This document shows, piece after piece, positions 1 to 12,237 of a DNA stretch of 64,000 nt. Positions within the stretch are counted from its first letter, which is position 1. Each line of letters starts with the position of its first letter. Made by a program: the position numbers and the translations under genes. The notes beneath the pieces are model-generated. The model ran no database searches, had not been told where the DNA came from, and saw only the letters and a program-made list of their open reading frames with translations. The stretch is from Lolium rigidum (lineage: Eukaryota > Streptophyta > Magnoliopsida > Poales > Poaceae). The stretch is taken from the NCBI RefSeq assembly GCF_022539505.1, contig NC_061508.1, forward strand, positions 93,661,276 to 93,725,275. The letters are read 5' to 3'.

Positions 1-2256
1 CAAGGATAATATCTGAAGTGACATGCTATCATAATCTTGATCAATACAATTGTAAAGCATATGAGATGAATGCAGCGATTCAAAGCAATGGTAAAGACAA
101 TGAGTAAACAATTGAACCATATAACAAAGACTTTTCATGAATAGTACTTTCAAGACAAGCATCAATAAGACTTGCATAAGAGTTAACTCATAAAGCAATA
201 GATTCAAAGTAAAGGCATTGAAGCAACACAAAGGAAGATTAAGTTTCAGCAATTGCTTTCAACTTGTAACATGTATATCTCATGGATAGTTGTCAACACA
301 AAGCAATATAACAAGTGCAATAAGTAAACATGTAAGAATCAATGCACACAGTTCACACAAGTGTTTGCTTCTAAGATAGAAAGAAGTAGGTAAACTGACT
401 CAACATAAAAGTAGAAGATAGGCCCTTCGCAGAGGGAAGCAGGGATTAAATCATGTGCTAGAGCTTTTTAAGTTTTGCAATCATATAGAGAGCATAAAAG
501 TAAAGTTTTGAGAGGTGTTTGTTGTTGTCAACGAATGGTAGTGGGCACTCTAACTACCTCATCAACCGGACTTTCAAGAGCGGCTCCCATGAAGGACGTT
601 ATCTCTACCAAAGCAAGGTAGATCATCCCTCTTCTCTTTTGTTTACACATGCATTTTAGTTTTATTTATGGTTGACACTCCTCCCAACCTTTTGCTTACA
701 CAAGCCATGGCTAACCGAATCGTCGGGTGCCTTCCAACAATCACATACCATGAAGGGGTGTCTATTTGCAAAATTAAGTTGCTTACTGATGAATCAGAGC
801 AAAACATGTGAAGAGAATTATTAATGAAAGTTAATTAATTGGGGGCTGGGAACCCCGCGCCAGCTCTTTTTGCAAAATTATTGGATAAGCGGATGAAGCC
901 ACTAGTCCATTGGTGAAAGTCTGTCGGAAGTAAATGACAAGGTTGAAAGATAAACACCACATACTTCCTCATGAGCTATAAAACATTGACACAAATAAGA
1001 GATAATAGAGTTTTGAATTGTTTAAAGGTAGCACACGAAGTAATTTACTTTGGAATGGCAGAGAAATACCATGTGGTAGGTAGGTATGGTGGACACAAAT
1101 GGCATGGTTATTGGCTCAAGGATTTGGATGCACGAGAAGAATTCCTCTCAATACAAGGCTAGGCTAGCAAGGTTGTTTGAAGCAAACTCAAGTATAAAAC
1201 GGTGCAGCAAGACTCACATATGAACATATTGAAACATTATAAGACTTCACATCGTCTTCCTTGTTGTTCAAACACCTTAACCAGAAAATATCTAGACTCT
1301 AGAGATCAATCATGCAAACCAAATTTTAACAAGCTCTATGTAGTTCTTCATTAATGGGTACAAGGTACATGATGCAAGAGCTTAAACATGATCTATATGA
1401 GCACAACAATTGCCAAGTATCAATTATTCAAGACATTATACCAATTACCACATGCAGCATTTTCTGTTTCCAACCATATAACAATGAACGAAGCAGTTTC
1501 AACCTTCGCCATGAACATTAAGAGTAAAGCTAAGAACACATGTGTTCATATGCAACAGTGGAGCGTGTCTCTCTCCCACACAAGCATGGATTTATTCAGA
1601 GAATGAAAATAACAAAACGAAAATAAAAGCACACAGACGCTCCAAGTAAAGTACATAAGATGTGACCGAATAAAAATATAGTTTCAAGAGAAGAAACCTG
1701 ATAATTTGTGGATGAAGAAGGGGATGCCTTGGGCATCCCCAAGCTTAGATGCTTGCGTCTTCTTGAAATATGCAGGGATGAACCACGAGGGCATCCCCAA
1801 GCTTAGACTTTTCACTCTTCTTGATCATATTGTATCATCCTCCTCTCTTGACCCTTGAAAACTTCCTCCACACCAAACTCGAAACAAACTCATTAGAGGG
1901 TTAGTGCATAATCAAAAATTCACATGTTCAGAGGTGACACAATCATTCTTAACACTTCTGGATATTGCACAAAGCTACTGGACGTTAATGGAACAAAGAA
2001 ATCCATCCAACGCAGCAAAAGAGGCAATGCGAAATAAAAGGCAGAATCTGTCAAAACAGAATGATCCAGTAAAGATGAATTTTAAAGAGGCACCGGACTT
2101 CCTCGGATGAAAATGCCCAAATTGAATGAAAGTTGCGTACATATCTGAGGATCACTCACGTAAATTGGCAGATTTTTCTGAGTTACCTACAGAGAATCAT
2201 ACCCAAATTCGTGACAAAGAAGAAATCTGTTTCTGCGCAGTAATCCAAATCTAGTA

Positions 2257-2359
2257 CTCCCTCCGATTCATATTAATTGACTTCAATATGGATGTATCTA
2301 GAACTAAAATGTGTCTAGTTACATCCATATTAAAGTCAATTAATATGAACCGGAGGGAG
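2257..2359. mobile_element. Stowaway MITE (103 bp) inside family A copy 1
   Basis: Perfect-looking terminal inverted repeats start CTCCCTCCG and end CGGAGGGAG, the outer arms pair almost throughout, and TA duplications lie at 2255-2256 and 2360-2361. The related element at 29597-37627 has the unoccupied site, a single TA at 32320-32321 in the same flanking sequence. That proves an insertion into this copy. Stowaway MITEs are short non-autonomous Tc1/mariner elements. Confidence 0.93.
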
Positions 2360-2547
2360 TATTGACTTTACTATCAAAGACTTTACTTGGCACAACAATG
2401 CAATAAAATAAAGATAAGGAGAGGTTGCTACAGTAGTAACAACTTCCAAGACTCAAATATAAAACAAAATTGTTGTAGTAAAATAAAAACATGGGTTATC
2501 TCCCAAGAAGTGCTTTCTTTATAGCCATTAAGATGGGCTCAGCAGTT

Positions 2548-3297
2548 TTAATGATGCATTCCCAACAAATAAGAGTTGAAGCAAAAGAGAGCATCAAGAA
2601 GCAAGTATGAAACAAATTTAAGTCTAACCCACTTCCTATGAAAAGGAATCTTGTAAATAAACAAATTCATGAAGCATAATGCAACAAGCATAGAAAGATA
2701 AAACAAGTGTAACTTCAAAAATTTCAGCATATAGAGAGGTGTTTTAGTAACATGAAAATTTCTATAACCATATTTTCCTCTCTCATAATAATATCCAGTA
2801 GCATCATGAGCAAACTCAACAATATAACTATCAAATGAAACATTCTTATCATGAGTCTCATGCATAAAATTATTACTACTCCCAACATAAGCATAATCAG
2901 TTTTATTAGTTGTAGTGGGAGCAAATTCAACAAAGTAGCTATCATTATTATTCTCATCAAGTGTAGGAGGCATAGTATAATCACAATAAAATTTACTCTC
3001 CATAGTAGGTGGCACCAAAAGACCACTATCATTATAATCATCATATATGGGAGGCATATCATAATCAACATAAACTTTCTCCTCAATACCCGAAGGGCTA
3101 AAGAGATCATTTTCATCAAAACCGACCTCCCCAAGCTTAGAATTTTCTATATCATTATCAACAATGGTGTTCAAAGCGTTCATAGTAATATTACTACTAG
3201 CATGCAAATAAGGTTCCATAGGTTTTTTAATTTTTGCATTAAACCATTCATGTCTTGACTCAGGAAATAGTACAAAAAGCTCACAGATGTTTTCCAT
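2548..3297 (-). CDS. Family A accessory ORF, 249 aa, function unknown
   Basis: A long ORF lying about 170 bp inside the primer binding site, where gag would normally start. I do not recognise a catalytic domain. The N-terminal half is acidic and rich in Asn, Asp and Tyr, with a repeated pattern resembling MPPIYDDYND. The middle carries two related blocks, SYFVEFAP and SYIVEFAHDA. The C-terminal third holds a hydrophobic stretch (around residues 190-220, including LHLFYLSMLVALCFMNLF) that could cross a membrane, then a basic tail ending in MHH. Two further copies lie at 31409-32134 and 60221-60959. This copy is open from start to stop. It could be a degenerate gag or an envelope-like product; both are guesses. 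Confidence 0.6.
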   Translation of the reverse strand: MENICELFVLFPESRHEWFNAKIKKPMEPYLHASSNITMNALNTIVDNDIENSKLGEVGFDENDLFSPSGIEEKVYVDYDMPPIYDDYNDSGLLVPPTMESKFYCDYTMPPTLDENNNDSYFVEFAPTTTNKTDYAYVGSSNNFMHETHDKNVSFDSYIVEFAHDATGYYYERGKYGYRNFHVTKTPLYMLKFLKLHLFYLSMLVALCFMNLFIYKIPFHRKWVRLKFVSYLLLDALFCFNSYLLGMHH

Positions 3298-3464
3298 TAT
3301 GCCTTACTAGTGTTTAACAAGAAACAAAAAGATGCAATTGCAGGATCTAAAGGAAATAGCTTCGAGCACACACACCACGGCAACAGAAAAGTACTTAGTT
3401 ACCTGGGACCGGAGTATGAGTGCCTTTTACCTTTCCTCCCCGGCAACGGCGCCGTAAAAGTGCT

Positions 3465-4936
3465 TGATGTCTACCGGTGCTTCTATTCTTGTAGACAAGT
3501 GTTGGGCCTCCAAGAGCGAGAGGTTTGTAGAACGGCAACAAGTTTCCCTTAAGTGGATCACCCAAGGTTTATCGAACTCAGTGGAGGAAGAGGTCAAAGA
3601 TATCCCTCTCAAGCAACCCTGCAATCACGATACAAGAAGTCTCTTGTGTCCCCAACACACCTAATACACTTGTCAAATGTATAGGTGCACTAGTTCGGCG
3701 AAGAGATGGTGAAATACAAGTAGTATGGATGTATATGAGTGGTAATAACAATCTGAATAAAATATGGCAGCGAGTAAACATGCAACAGAACAGTAAATAA
3801 ACAGAGATTCGATGTTTGGAAACAAGGCCTAGGGATCATACTTTCACTAGTGGACACTCTCAACATTGATCACACAATAAAACCACTCTACACTCTTTTG
3901 TTGGATGATGAATACCACTAATTGCGTAGGGATACAAGAGCACCTCAATGCCGGAGTTAACAAGCTCCACAACATTCAATGTTCATATTTAAATAACCTT
4001 AGAGTGCATGATAGATCATTGCAATTACACCAAGTACTAACATAGCATGCACACTGTCACCATCACACTATGAAGGAGGAATAGATCACATCAATACTAT
4101 CATAGCAATAATTAACTTCATAATCTACAAGAGATTACAATCATAACCTACGCCAAGTACTACACGATGCACACACTGTCACCATTACACCGTGGAGGAG
4201 GAATAGACTACTTTAATAACATCACCAGAGTAACACATAGATGAATAGTGATACAAAACTCATATGAATCTCAATCATGTAAGGCAGCTCATGAGATCAT
4301 TGTATTGAAGTACATAGGAGAGAGATTAACCACATAGCTACCGGTACAGCCCCGAGCCTCGATGAGGAACTACTCCCTCCTCATGGGAGACAGCAGCGGG
4401 TGATGAAGATGGCGGTGGTGTCGATGGAGGAGCCTTCGAGGGGCACTTCCCCGTCCCGGCGGCGTGCCGGAACGGAGACTCCTGTCCCCCGGATCTTGGC
4501 TTCGCGATGGCGGCGGCTCCGGAAGGTTTCTCGTACCGTGGCTTTTCCGTATCGAGGTTTTAGGTCGTGGACCTTTAAATAGGCGAAGAGGCGGAGTCGG
4601 AGGGCCGACGAGGCGACGACACAGCAGGGGCGCGGCCCACCCCGGCCGCGCCAGCCTATCATCTGGGGCCCATAGGGCCCTCCTCTGGTGGCTCTCGGGT
4701 GTTCTGGAAGCTTCGTGTGATTCTAAGATGCTGGGCGTTGATTTCGTCCAATTCCGAGAATATTTCCTTACTAGGATTTCTAAAACCAAAAACAGCAACT
4801 GGCCCTTCGGCATCTCGTCAATAGGTTAGTTCCGGAAAATGCATCAAAACGATGTAAAGTGTGTATAAAACATGTAAGTATCATCATAAAAGTAGCATGG
4901 AACATAAGAAATTATAGATACGTTTGAGACGTATCA
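3465..4936 (-). repeat. LTR of family A copy 1 (1472 bp)
   Basis: On the minus strand it opens TGATACGTC and closes GACATCA. The primer binding site follows directly at about 3439-3453 (complement of GGCGCCGTTGCCGGG). A GC-rich block at 4400-4700 matches the promoter and leader part of the other family A LTRs. ORFs predicted in it are shadows of the LTR, not genes. Confidence 0.85.
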
Positions 4937-5792
4937 GACAACTGGTAGTAAGCTGCATAATTAAAATAACTGACATAAGATGGAATAATTAATATGATCC
5001 AGATCCAACCATAGATAATTAGTTCACTAATATAAATAAGCACCAATTTAAACTGTTGTCACAAATTGTTCATGGGTAGTCCAATCATTATTTCAGTAAT
5101 ATAACTAAGCACCAATTTAAGAGAAAATGGTGATTATATATTTCATGGATCAGGGGATCAATCATTTGTTCCCCGAAGATGTACCGATTCATAAAACAAT
5201 ATGGATTCATGACGTCAATAAGCGGGAATTCAAGAAAAATTGTGGTCATAAATTACATGCATCCGATCATTCATTTGTTCCCTAAATAAAAATGATGTAC
5301 ACACTATGGTTTCATCGTATAAATAAGCACCGCGTTTAAGACAAATGGTGATTATAAAATCCATGGATCAGATCAATTAATAGTACCTACAATATAATTC
5401 TTGTAATCATAATCACTCTGGTATGATTCATATTCGGATGAATTTAAGTTTGAAATGCAGTGAGCATTACACTAAGCGCAGGTATGATTCATCACACACA
5501 AGGAATCATGACCTAATTAAGATAAGTGTCATCTACTAATTTGAAACATGCATGAATATTCATGGTACCATAAATCATTTGGTTGATACTTTGGTACAGT
5601 TGAATCAAGATGTGCATCAAATATTACAAATCTAGTAACTACAAACCATAAATTAGATGAGTAAGAACCCCGTAATCATCAATTTGTACAAGAAGTAGCA
5701 GTACGAAGTCAAATCAATCTACCCTATGAGCAAACCCTATGGTGAACAGTAAGATCAAGAAAAACAGGGGATCGATCGGAATAGTAGAGTAC
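4937..5792. other. AT-rich intergenic DNA with degenerate direct repeats
   Basis: No gene seen. Phrases such as ATAAGCACCAATTTAA followed by ATGGTGATTATA and ATCATTTGTTCCC recur imperfectly at about 5030-5180 and 5270-5380, so the stretch is partly made of an old direct duplication. If the exon at 5793-6137 is real, the part nearest to it would be its first intron. Confidence 0.4.
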
Positions 5793-6137
5793 CTCACTGC
5801 AGTTGTCGGAGGCCTCCTCTTCGAACTCATCGCACTCTCTAGGGCCATATAGCTTGCGGTACTGCTTGGAGTCGCGATAGTACGGGTACTTCGGATCGAA
5901 GCCCTGGTCATCTGCTTGTGCCGCGGGAGCGAGGACGTCTCCCTTGGCCTCATCAGCGACGGCGACCGCGGCCGGTTGGGCGGAGCCCTCCACGGTCACG
6001 GCGCGGCGAAGAGCGGCTCTAGTTCCGGAAGAAGATCCCGCCTCCGCGGCATCGACTAGTACCGGAGCATCGCCTTCGCCTCTGTCGACGTTGACGACCG
6101 CACTCGCCTCCGGCTCGTCTCCGCGAACACGCTTCAT
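5793..6137 (-). CDS. Putative first exon of an unrecognised gene (115 codons)
   Basis: Reading from ATG at 6137 down to 5793 gives 115 codons of GC-rich, plant-like coding sequence, followed directly by a good splice donor (GAG then GTACTC) in phase 0. The start is MKRVRGDEPEAS, the middle is Ala-rich, and the end has a distinctive FDPKYPYYRDSKQYRKLYGP segment and an acidic EFEEEASDN tail. Base composition changes sharply at the donor, as expected for an exon-intron edge. No downstream exon was found to the left before the family A LTR at 4936, so the gene is probably truncated. I do not recognise the family. Confidence 0.45.
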
Positions 6138-6650
6138 CTTCGGGATCTTCGGTGGAAGGGGAAGTCGATGGTGCGCTGGTGGAGGTGCAAGCAGGGTTTT
6201 TCGCCAGAGATTGGGGAATATAAGTTGCGGGTGGGAGAGACGATGAGGCCGATGGATATACAGTAGGTGCTGCCGTTTGGGTTCCTCTGTGTGACGCGTG
6301 CGTGTGAAAACGTGGATTCGTGCATGTAGTCCACTTTCCCATTACTTTGATATGGGTCCCACGCATGACGGATGGGCAGGCACAAAATTTTCAGTATGGG
6401 TAGGCACATACGAAGAAAGTAAGAAAGAAATAAATAAAAAATGAATCGAGTTTGTAAATTCTTTCAAATTTCTAAGAATTTCATACCATGATTAGGGCTG
6501 GAATTTTGAGTGTTTGGTCAAACCTAGGTTGACCTCATTGTACTAAGAGGTTGTCAATCTTTTTTCAAAGTAAAACTTCTGTTCTAGGGTAATGTGGTGA
6601 TGCCAAATCAGACCAACACGTGCTCCCAGTTTTTCCAATACCCTAAGATG
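6138..6650. other. Non-coding DNA between exon and tandem array
   Basis: About 250 bp next to the exon could be its promoter and leader on the minus strand. The rest, up to the start of the 504-bp array, shows no ORF or element end that I can support. The missing 5' end of the CACTA element should lie here but no CACTA terminus was seen. Confidence 0.3.
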
Positions 6651-9600
6651 TACATGGATCGACCCAACCAACATGAGGTTTCACAATTGTTTTTAGACAA
6701 AATCTCACATGTGTGAACAATAACATGTATATGTGGGATGTGTTCTCACATATACCTCACATGCAAAAGGTTTTACAACTTCCGGGGTCGACGATTCGAC
6801 CGTTATGCCGAAAATGCCCTCACTTGTGTAAATTCACATCAAACTACACCAAACCTCATGAAAAATTTAAATTTGAATTTTCCACATGAATGTGACAACA
6901 TTTACTCAGTCCCACTAGTTAATGATGATTTTACATTGAATTTAGCATTTATTATGAGTTTTACTCATTTTCTGTCATTTTTTAATTAAAAAAATAAACA
7001 AACACCTAAAATTATCAGAAAAATCTGAAACTCCTCAGGCACACATACCTACCCTTCATGACCACTCACAAATATTTGCAGCTCAATCTGAGTCTTTGAA
7101 GTGCAGCTTGCTTGAAAAAGAGCCCTTCACCGACATGATCGATGTGGGTCCACACATGGATCGACCCACAACCAACATGAGGTTTCACAAGTGTTTTCAG
7201 ACAAAATCTCACATGTGTGAACAATAACATGTATATGTGGGATGTGTTCTCACATATACCTCACATGCAAAAGGTTTTACAACTTCCAGGGTCGACGATT
7301 CGACCGTTATGCCGAAAATGCCCTCACTTGTGTAAATTCACATCAAACTACACCAAACCTCATGAAAATTTTAAATTTGAATTTTCCACATGAATGTGAC
7401 AACATTTACTCAGTCCCACTAGTTAATGATGATTTTACATTGAATTTAGCATTTATTATGAGTTTTACTCGTTTTCTGTCATTTTTTAATTAAAAAAATA
7501 AACAAACACCTAAAATTTTCAGAAAAATCTGAAACTCCTAAGGCACACATACCTACCCTTCATGACCACTCACAAAAATTTGCAGCTCAATCTGAGTCTT
7601 TGAAGTGCAGCTTGCTTGAAAAAGAGCCCTTCACCGACATGATCGATGTGGGTCCACACATGGATCGACCCACAACCAACATGAGGTTTCACAAGTGTTT
7701 TCAGACAAAATCTCACATGTGTGAACAATAACATGTATATGTGGGATGTGTTATCACATATACCTCACATGCAAAAGGTTTTACAACTTCCGGGGTCGAT
7801 GATTCGACCGTTATGCCGAAAATGCCCTCACTTGTGTAAATTCACATCAAACTACACCAAACCTCATTAAAAATTTAAATTTCAATTTTCCACATGAATT
7901 GACAACATTTACTCAGTTCCACTAGTTAATGATGATTTTACATTGAATTTAGCATTTATTATGAGTTTTACTCATTTTCTGTCATTTTTTAATTAAAAAA
8001 TAAACAAACACCTAAAATTGTCAGAAAAATCTGAAACTCCTCAGGCACACATACCTACCCTTCATGACCACTCACAAAAATTTGCAGTTCAATCTGAGTC
8101 TTTGAAGTGCAGCTTGTTTGAAAAAGAGACCTTCACCGACATGATCGATGTGGGTCCACACATGGATCGACCCACAACCAACATGAGGTTTCACAAGTGT
8201 TTTCAGACAAAATCTCACATGTGTGAACAATAACATGTATATGTGGGATGTGTTCTCACATATACCTCACATGCAAAAGGTTTTACAACTTCCGGGTCGA
8301 CGATTCGACCGTTATGCCGAAAATGCCCTCACTTGTGTAAATTCACATCAAACTACACCAAACCTCATGAAAAATTTAAATTTGAATTTTCCACATGAAT
8401 GTGACAACATTTACTCAGTCCCACTAGTTAATGATGATTTTACATTGAATTTAGCATTTATTATGAGTTTTACTCGTTTTCGGTCATTTTTTAATTAAAA
8501 AAATAAACAAACACCTAAAATTTTCAGAAAAATCTGAAACTCCTAAGGCACACATACCTACCCTTCATGACCACTCACAAAAATTTGCAGCTCAATCTGA
8601 ATCTTTGAAGTGCAGCTTGCTTGAAAAAGAGCCCTTCACCAACATGATCGATGTGGGTCCACACATGGATCGACCCACAACCAACATGAGGTTTCACAAG
8701 TGTTTTCAGACAAAATCTCACATGTGTGAACAATAACATGTATATGTGGGATGTGTTATCACATATACCTCACATGCAAAAGGTTTTACAACTTCCGGGG
8801 TCGACGATTCGACCGTTATGCCGAAAATGCCCTCACTTGTGTAAATTCACATCAAACAACACCAAACCTCATGAAAAATTTAAATTTCAATTTTCCACAT
8901 GAATGTGACAACATTTACTCAGTTCCACTAGTTAATGATGATTTTACATTGAATTTAGCATTTATTATGAGTTTTACTCATTTTCTGTCATTTTTTAATT
9001 AAAAAAATAAACAAACACCTAAAATTGTCAGAAAAATCTGAAACTCCTCAGGCACACATACCTACCCTTCATGACCACTCACAAAAATTTGCAGCTCAAT
9101 CTGAGTCTTTGAAGTGCAGCTTGTTTGAAAAAGAGCCCTTCACCGACATGATCGATGTGGGTCCACACATGGATCGACCCACAACCAACATGAGGTTTCA
9201 CAAGTGTTTTCAGACAAAATCTCACATGTGTGAACAATAACATGTATATGTGGGATGTGTTCTCACATATACCTCACATGCAAAACGTTTTACAACTTCC
9301 GGGGTCGACGATTCGACCGTTATGCCGAAAATGCCCTCACTTGTGTAAATTCACATCAAACTACACCAAACCTCATAAAAAATTTAAATTTGAATTTTCC
9401 ACATGAATGTGACAACATTTACTCAGTCCCACTAGTTAATGATGATTTTACATTGAATTTAGCATTTATTATGAGTTTTACTCGTTTTTTCGTCATTTTT
9501 TAATTAAAAAAATAAACAAACACCTAAATTTGTCAGAAAAATCTGAAACTCGTCAGGCACACATACCTACCCTTCATGACCACTCACAAAAATTTGCAGC

Positions 9601-10514
9601 TCAATCTGAGTCTTTGAAGTGCAGCTTGCTTGAAAAAGAGCCCTTCACCGACATGATCGATGTGGGTCCACACATGGATCGACCCACAACCAACATGAGG
9701 TTTCACAAATGTTTTCAGACAAAATCTCACATGTGTGAACAATAACATGTATATGTGGGATGTGTTCTCACATATACCTCACATGCAAAAGGTTTTACAA
9801 CTTCCGGGTCGACGATTCGACCAGTTATGCCGAAAATGCCCTCACTTGTGTAAATTCACATCAAACTACACCAAACCTCATGAAAAATTTAAATTTGAAT
9901 TTTCCACATGAATGTCACAACATTTACTCAGTCCCACTAGTTAATGATGATTTTACATTAAATTTAGCATTTATTATGAGTTTTACTCGTTTTCTGTCAT
10001 TTTTTAGTTAAAAAATATACAAACACCTAAAATTGTCAGAAAAATCTGAAACTCCTCACGCACACATACCTACCCTTCATGAACACTCACAAAAATTTGC
10101 AGCTCAATCTGAGTCTTTGAAGTGCAGCTTGCTTGAAAAAGAGCCCTTCACCGACATGATCGATGTGGGTCCACACATGGATCGACCCAACCAACATGAG
10201 GTTTCACAAGTGTTTTCAGACAAAATCTCACATGTGTGAATAATAACATGTATATGTGGGATGTGTTCTCAAATATACCTCACATGCAAAAGGTTTTACA
10301 ACTTCCGGGGTCAACGATTCGACCGTTATGCCGAAAATGCCCTCACTTGTGTAAATTCACATCAAACTACACCAAACCTCATGAAAAATTTAAATTTGAA
10401 TTTTCCACATGAATGTCACAACATTTACTCAGTCCCACTAGTTACCGATGATTTTACATTGAATTTAGCATTTATTATGAGTTTTACTCGTTTTCTGTCA
10501 TTTTTTAATTAAAA
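6651..10514. repeat. Tandem array, about 7.7 copies of a 504-bp unit
   Basis: The same unit recurs head to tail with a period of 501-505 bp. The landmark GACGATTCGACCG or a variant falls near 6788, 7292, 7797, 8299, 8802, 9306, 9810 and 10313. Copies differ by scattered substitutions and small indels, so the array is homogeneous but not brand new. Each unit contains small inverted repeats around ACATGTATATGT and GGTCGACGATTCGACC. The array ends 300 bp upstream of the CACTA gene start codon. Confidence 0.95.
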
Positions 10515-10664
10515 TATACATGTACAGTTCCATTTTCAGAGTAATATTTTTTCTTTCACGACAAAAACTTGTTCCCTCCAAATTGTAGTACGCCGGCTGC
10601 CAAAACGCCCAAATTTTTTGTTCTCTCCACTCCTCCCGCGCACCCCACCTATCAAATATTTCGC

Positions 10665-10680
10665 CCTCCCTTATATACTT
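10665..10680 (+). promoter_or_regulatory. TATA-like box of the CACTA gene
   Basis: TTATATAC sits at about 10671-10678 in a CT-rich leader, roughly 140 bp before the ATG at 10815. Placement fits a plant core promoter; it is inferred from position and sequence only. Confidence 0.45.
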
Positions 10681-11285
10681 CGTGCCTCTCCCCCATGATT
10701 TACGAGCATCTTAACTCCCCACCCCCCGACCTCATCCTCTCGTGCTCACCCCAATCCGGTGTCTTTGCCGGACGTTCTTCCATCTCGCATCTATCTCCCC
10801 GGCCGGTGGTCGCCATGGCTGGCAGTCGTCGAAACGTCGGGGGGAAGGAAAATCGCGCACACACGCCGAAGAAGGCGCCCAGCTCGAAGAAACCCCAAGG
10901 TAAATCTATCGGTGATCGGCTTGTTGTTGTGTTTTTCGGATGGTTCGATCGAGAGATCGGTTTTACATGTCTACCACGCCCGTTTGACCTATATCTAGAT
11001 CTTGCATATTTGATAGATCCAATCCCGACATCATACGTATAGGGTTTATCGTTTTTATTCCAGAGACAATCATGCCGTGCTATACAATCTTTGCCATCCC
11101 GTCTTTGTACAATCTTTTGCATAGACAATTGTTTGCCGAAACACTTAACCGAACTAATTCCAGCCGTTGCCGAAAACAGTCCGACGAGCTACGATGAACA
11201 ACGACATTGCTTCGGACTTTTATTCCTCGGCTTCGGAGGGAAGCGAGTTTGATCTAGACCAATTGTTTGCTCGTTTTCTATGGAA

Positions 11286-12237
11286 CTAGTTAGTTTGCAC
11301 GTGCAATGCACGTCTTAACAATATAATGAAGTTTTTTGAATCATGTACTTTGTTTCATCAGTCTATTTCTTTCCACAATTTTTGTTTATCTATGTCTTTC
11401 AAAAGTCAAAAATCAAATTTCAGCCTAAAAATGCCCATGTTTCCCAAATCAATTTCATTTCTTGTGAAATTTGTCTCATGTGTCAATTTTTTTTTGCGGG
11501 TAAAAAAGGAACTTTATTAGACAGGATGGGTTACATTGAGATCAGATTCCAACAACCTGTTCCAACACCAACAAATTCACCGTAACTATAAGACCCATCA
11601 ATCGACGACTTAATCCATCCAGATCGGTGGCTTAGTCCAAGGCTTTAAAGATGGAGTCACACGTTGCGTCGGCACTCGGTGCCATACCCACTAGTGAAGT
11701 TGGCTGTTTTCCTTTAACTAGGTTCTCCGTAGGAATGGACTTCACATCCCCGATCAGCTTGATATATCCACTCGGAAATCGGTGAGACCCAATAATAGGG
11801 GGTAGAGGCTTATCATGAGTAACCTCATTACGTGCATACCAAGCCCGCCAAGCAACCGGAAGGGTAGTATCCACCATGTGAGGTGGTAGTTGTCCAATAA
11901 CGGATTGAAACCAGCTATCAACAGACATGCATAATTCAGTGTCCGAGGGGAGTCTCATGTGTCAATTAACTCTACATCTAGGAGGTTGATCAGGTCCAAA
12001 GGCTATCAACCAAACTACCAAACAATTGAGCCATATCTAGGTGATCACAAAACATACTTCCTTTAAGTTCTTTTCTGATTCTAATTTTGTAACCTCAATG
12101 ATGCTTTTGGTGCGCATGTGCGTAAGTAACTGAGATAAGAGATTAATCAGGTAGAAATGGTGCATCATGATTACGACTTCAAACAAAAGTAGAGGGACTT
12201 GGCTGCATCCCATTGAAAATTATTTGTTACGAGTAGA
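11286..12237 (-). mobile_element. Helitron-like insertion in the CACTA gene (minus strand)
   Basis: On the minus strand, the sequence at 11286-11320 ends with a GTGCATTGCAC hairpin, a short spacer and CTAG, followed by a host T. This is the classic Helitron 3' end. A possible 5' end (TC preceded by A on the minus strand) lies at 12237. The 3' end is moderately supported; the 5' end is weak because no empty site is available. No Rep/helicase is present, so it would be non-autonomous. Confidence 0.45.
11489..11951 (-). mobile_element. 5'-truncated LINE fragment with 16-bp target duplication
   Basis: The identical 16-mer GTCTCATGTGTCAATT lies at 11473-11488 and 11952-11967. On the minus strand, the DNA between them ends in AATAAAG, a short spacer and a poly-A run, as non-LTR retrotransposons do. 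Its ORF, read from 11951 to 11632, includes WRAWYARNEVTHDKP, resembling the region near the C-terminus of grass LINE reverse transcriptase proteins. Only about 460 bp were copied, so it is a typical dead-on-arrival insertion. Confidence 0.9.

Larger units (their letters stand above)
1..4936 (-). mobile_element. Gypsy-like LTR retrotransposon, family A copy 1 (left end outside window)
   Basis: Read on the minus strand, this is a 5' LTR (4936 down to 3465), a primer binding site and about 3.4 kb of internal DNA running off the left edge. It matches the complete family A copy at 29597-37627 along its length, including the accessory ORF and the repeated AAGCTTGGGGATGCC motifs (1724-1745 and 1790-1806 in complement). 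No gag, protease, reverse transcriptase or integrase is visible, so the family looks non-autonomous. Family A LTRs begin TGATACGTC and end GACATCA. The element lacks the solo LTR found in the copy at 32914-34314 and so shows that empty site (TGACC at 1663-1667). Assignment to Gypsy rests on LTR and primer-site style, not on pol; the named library family was not determined. Confidence 0.8.

Noticed and set aside
2724..3258. Ile/Met-rich ORFs on both strands over the family A ORF
   Set aside because: Shadow frames of an AT-rich coding region. The same shadows appear at 31518-31958 and 60397-60886.
4370..4829. GC-rich ORFs in LTRs (also 29628-30145, 33136-33486, 36101-36523, 39839-40419, 62202-62711)
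   Set aside because: They lie in the GC-rich leader of LTRs and recur with the LTR in changing frames.
6738..10512. Repeated 83-aa and 71-aa ORFs (MCSHIYLTCKRFYNF and MSEKSETPQAHI types)
   Set aside because: They recur because the 504-bp DNA unit recurs. Indels shift them in some copies, there is no promoter per unit, and no domain is visible.
6651..10514. CRISPR-like array
   Set aside because: The repeats are 504 bp, contiguous and without spacers, in a plant nuclear context.
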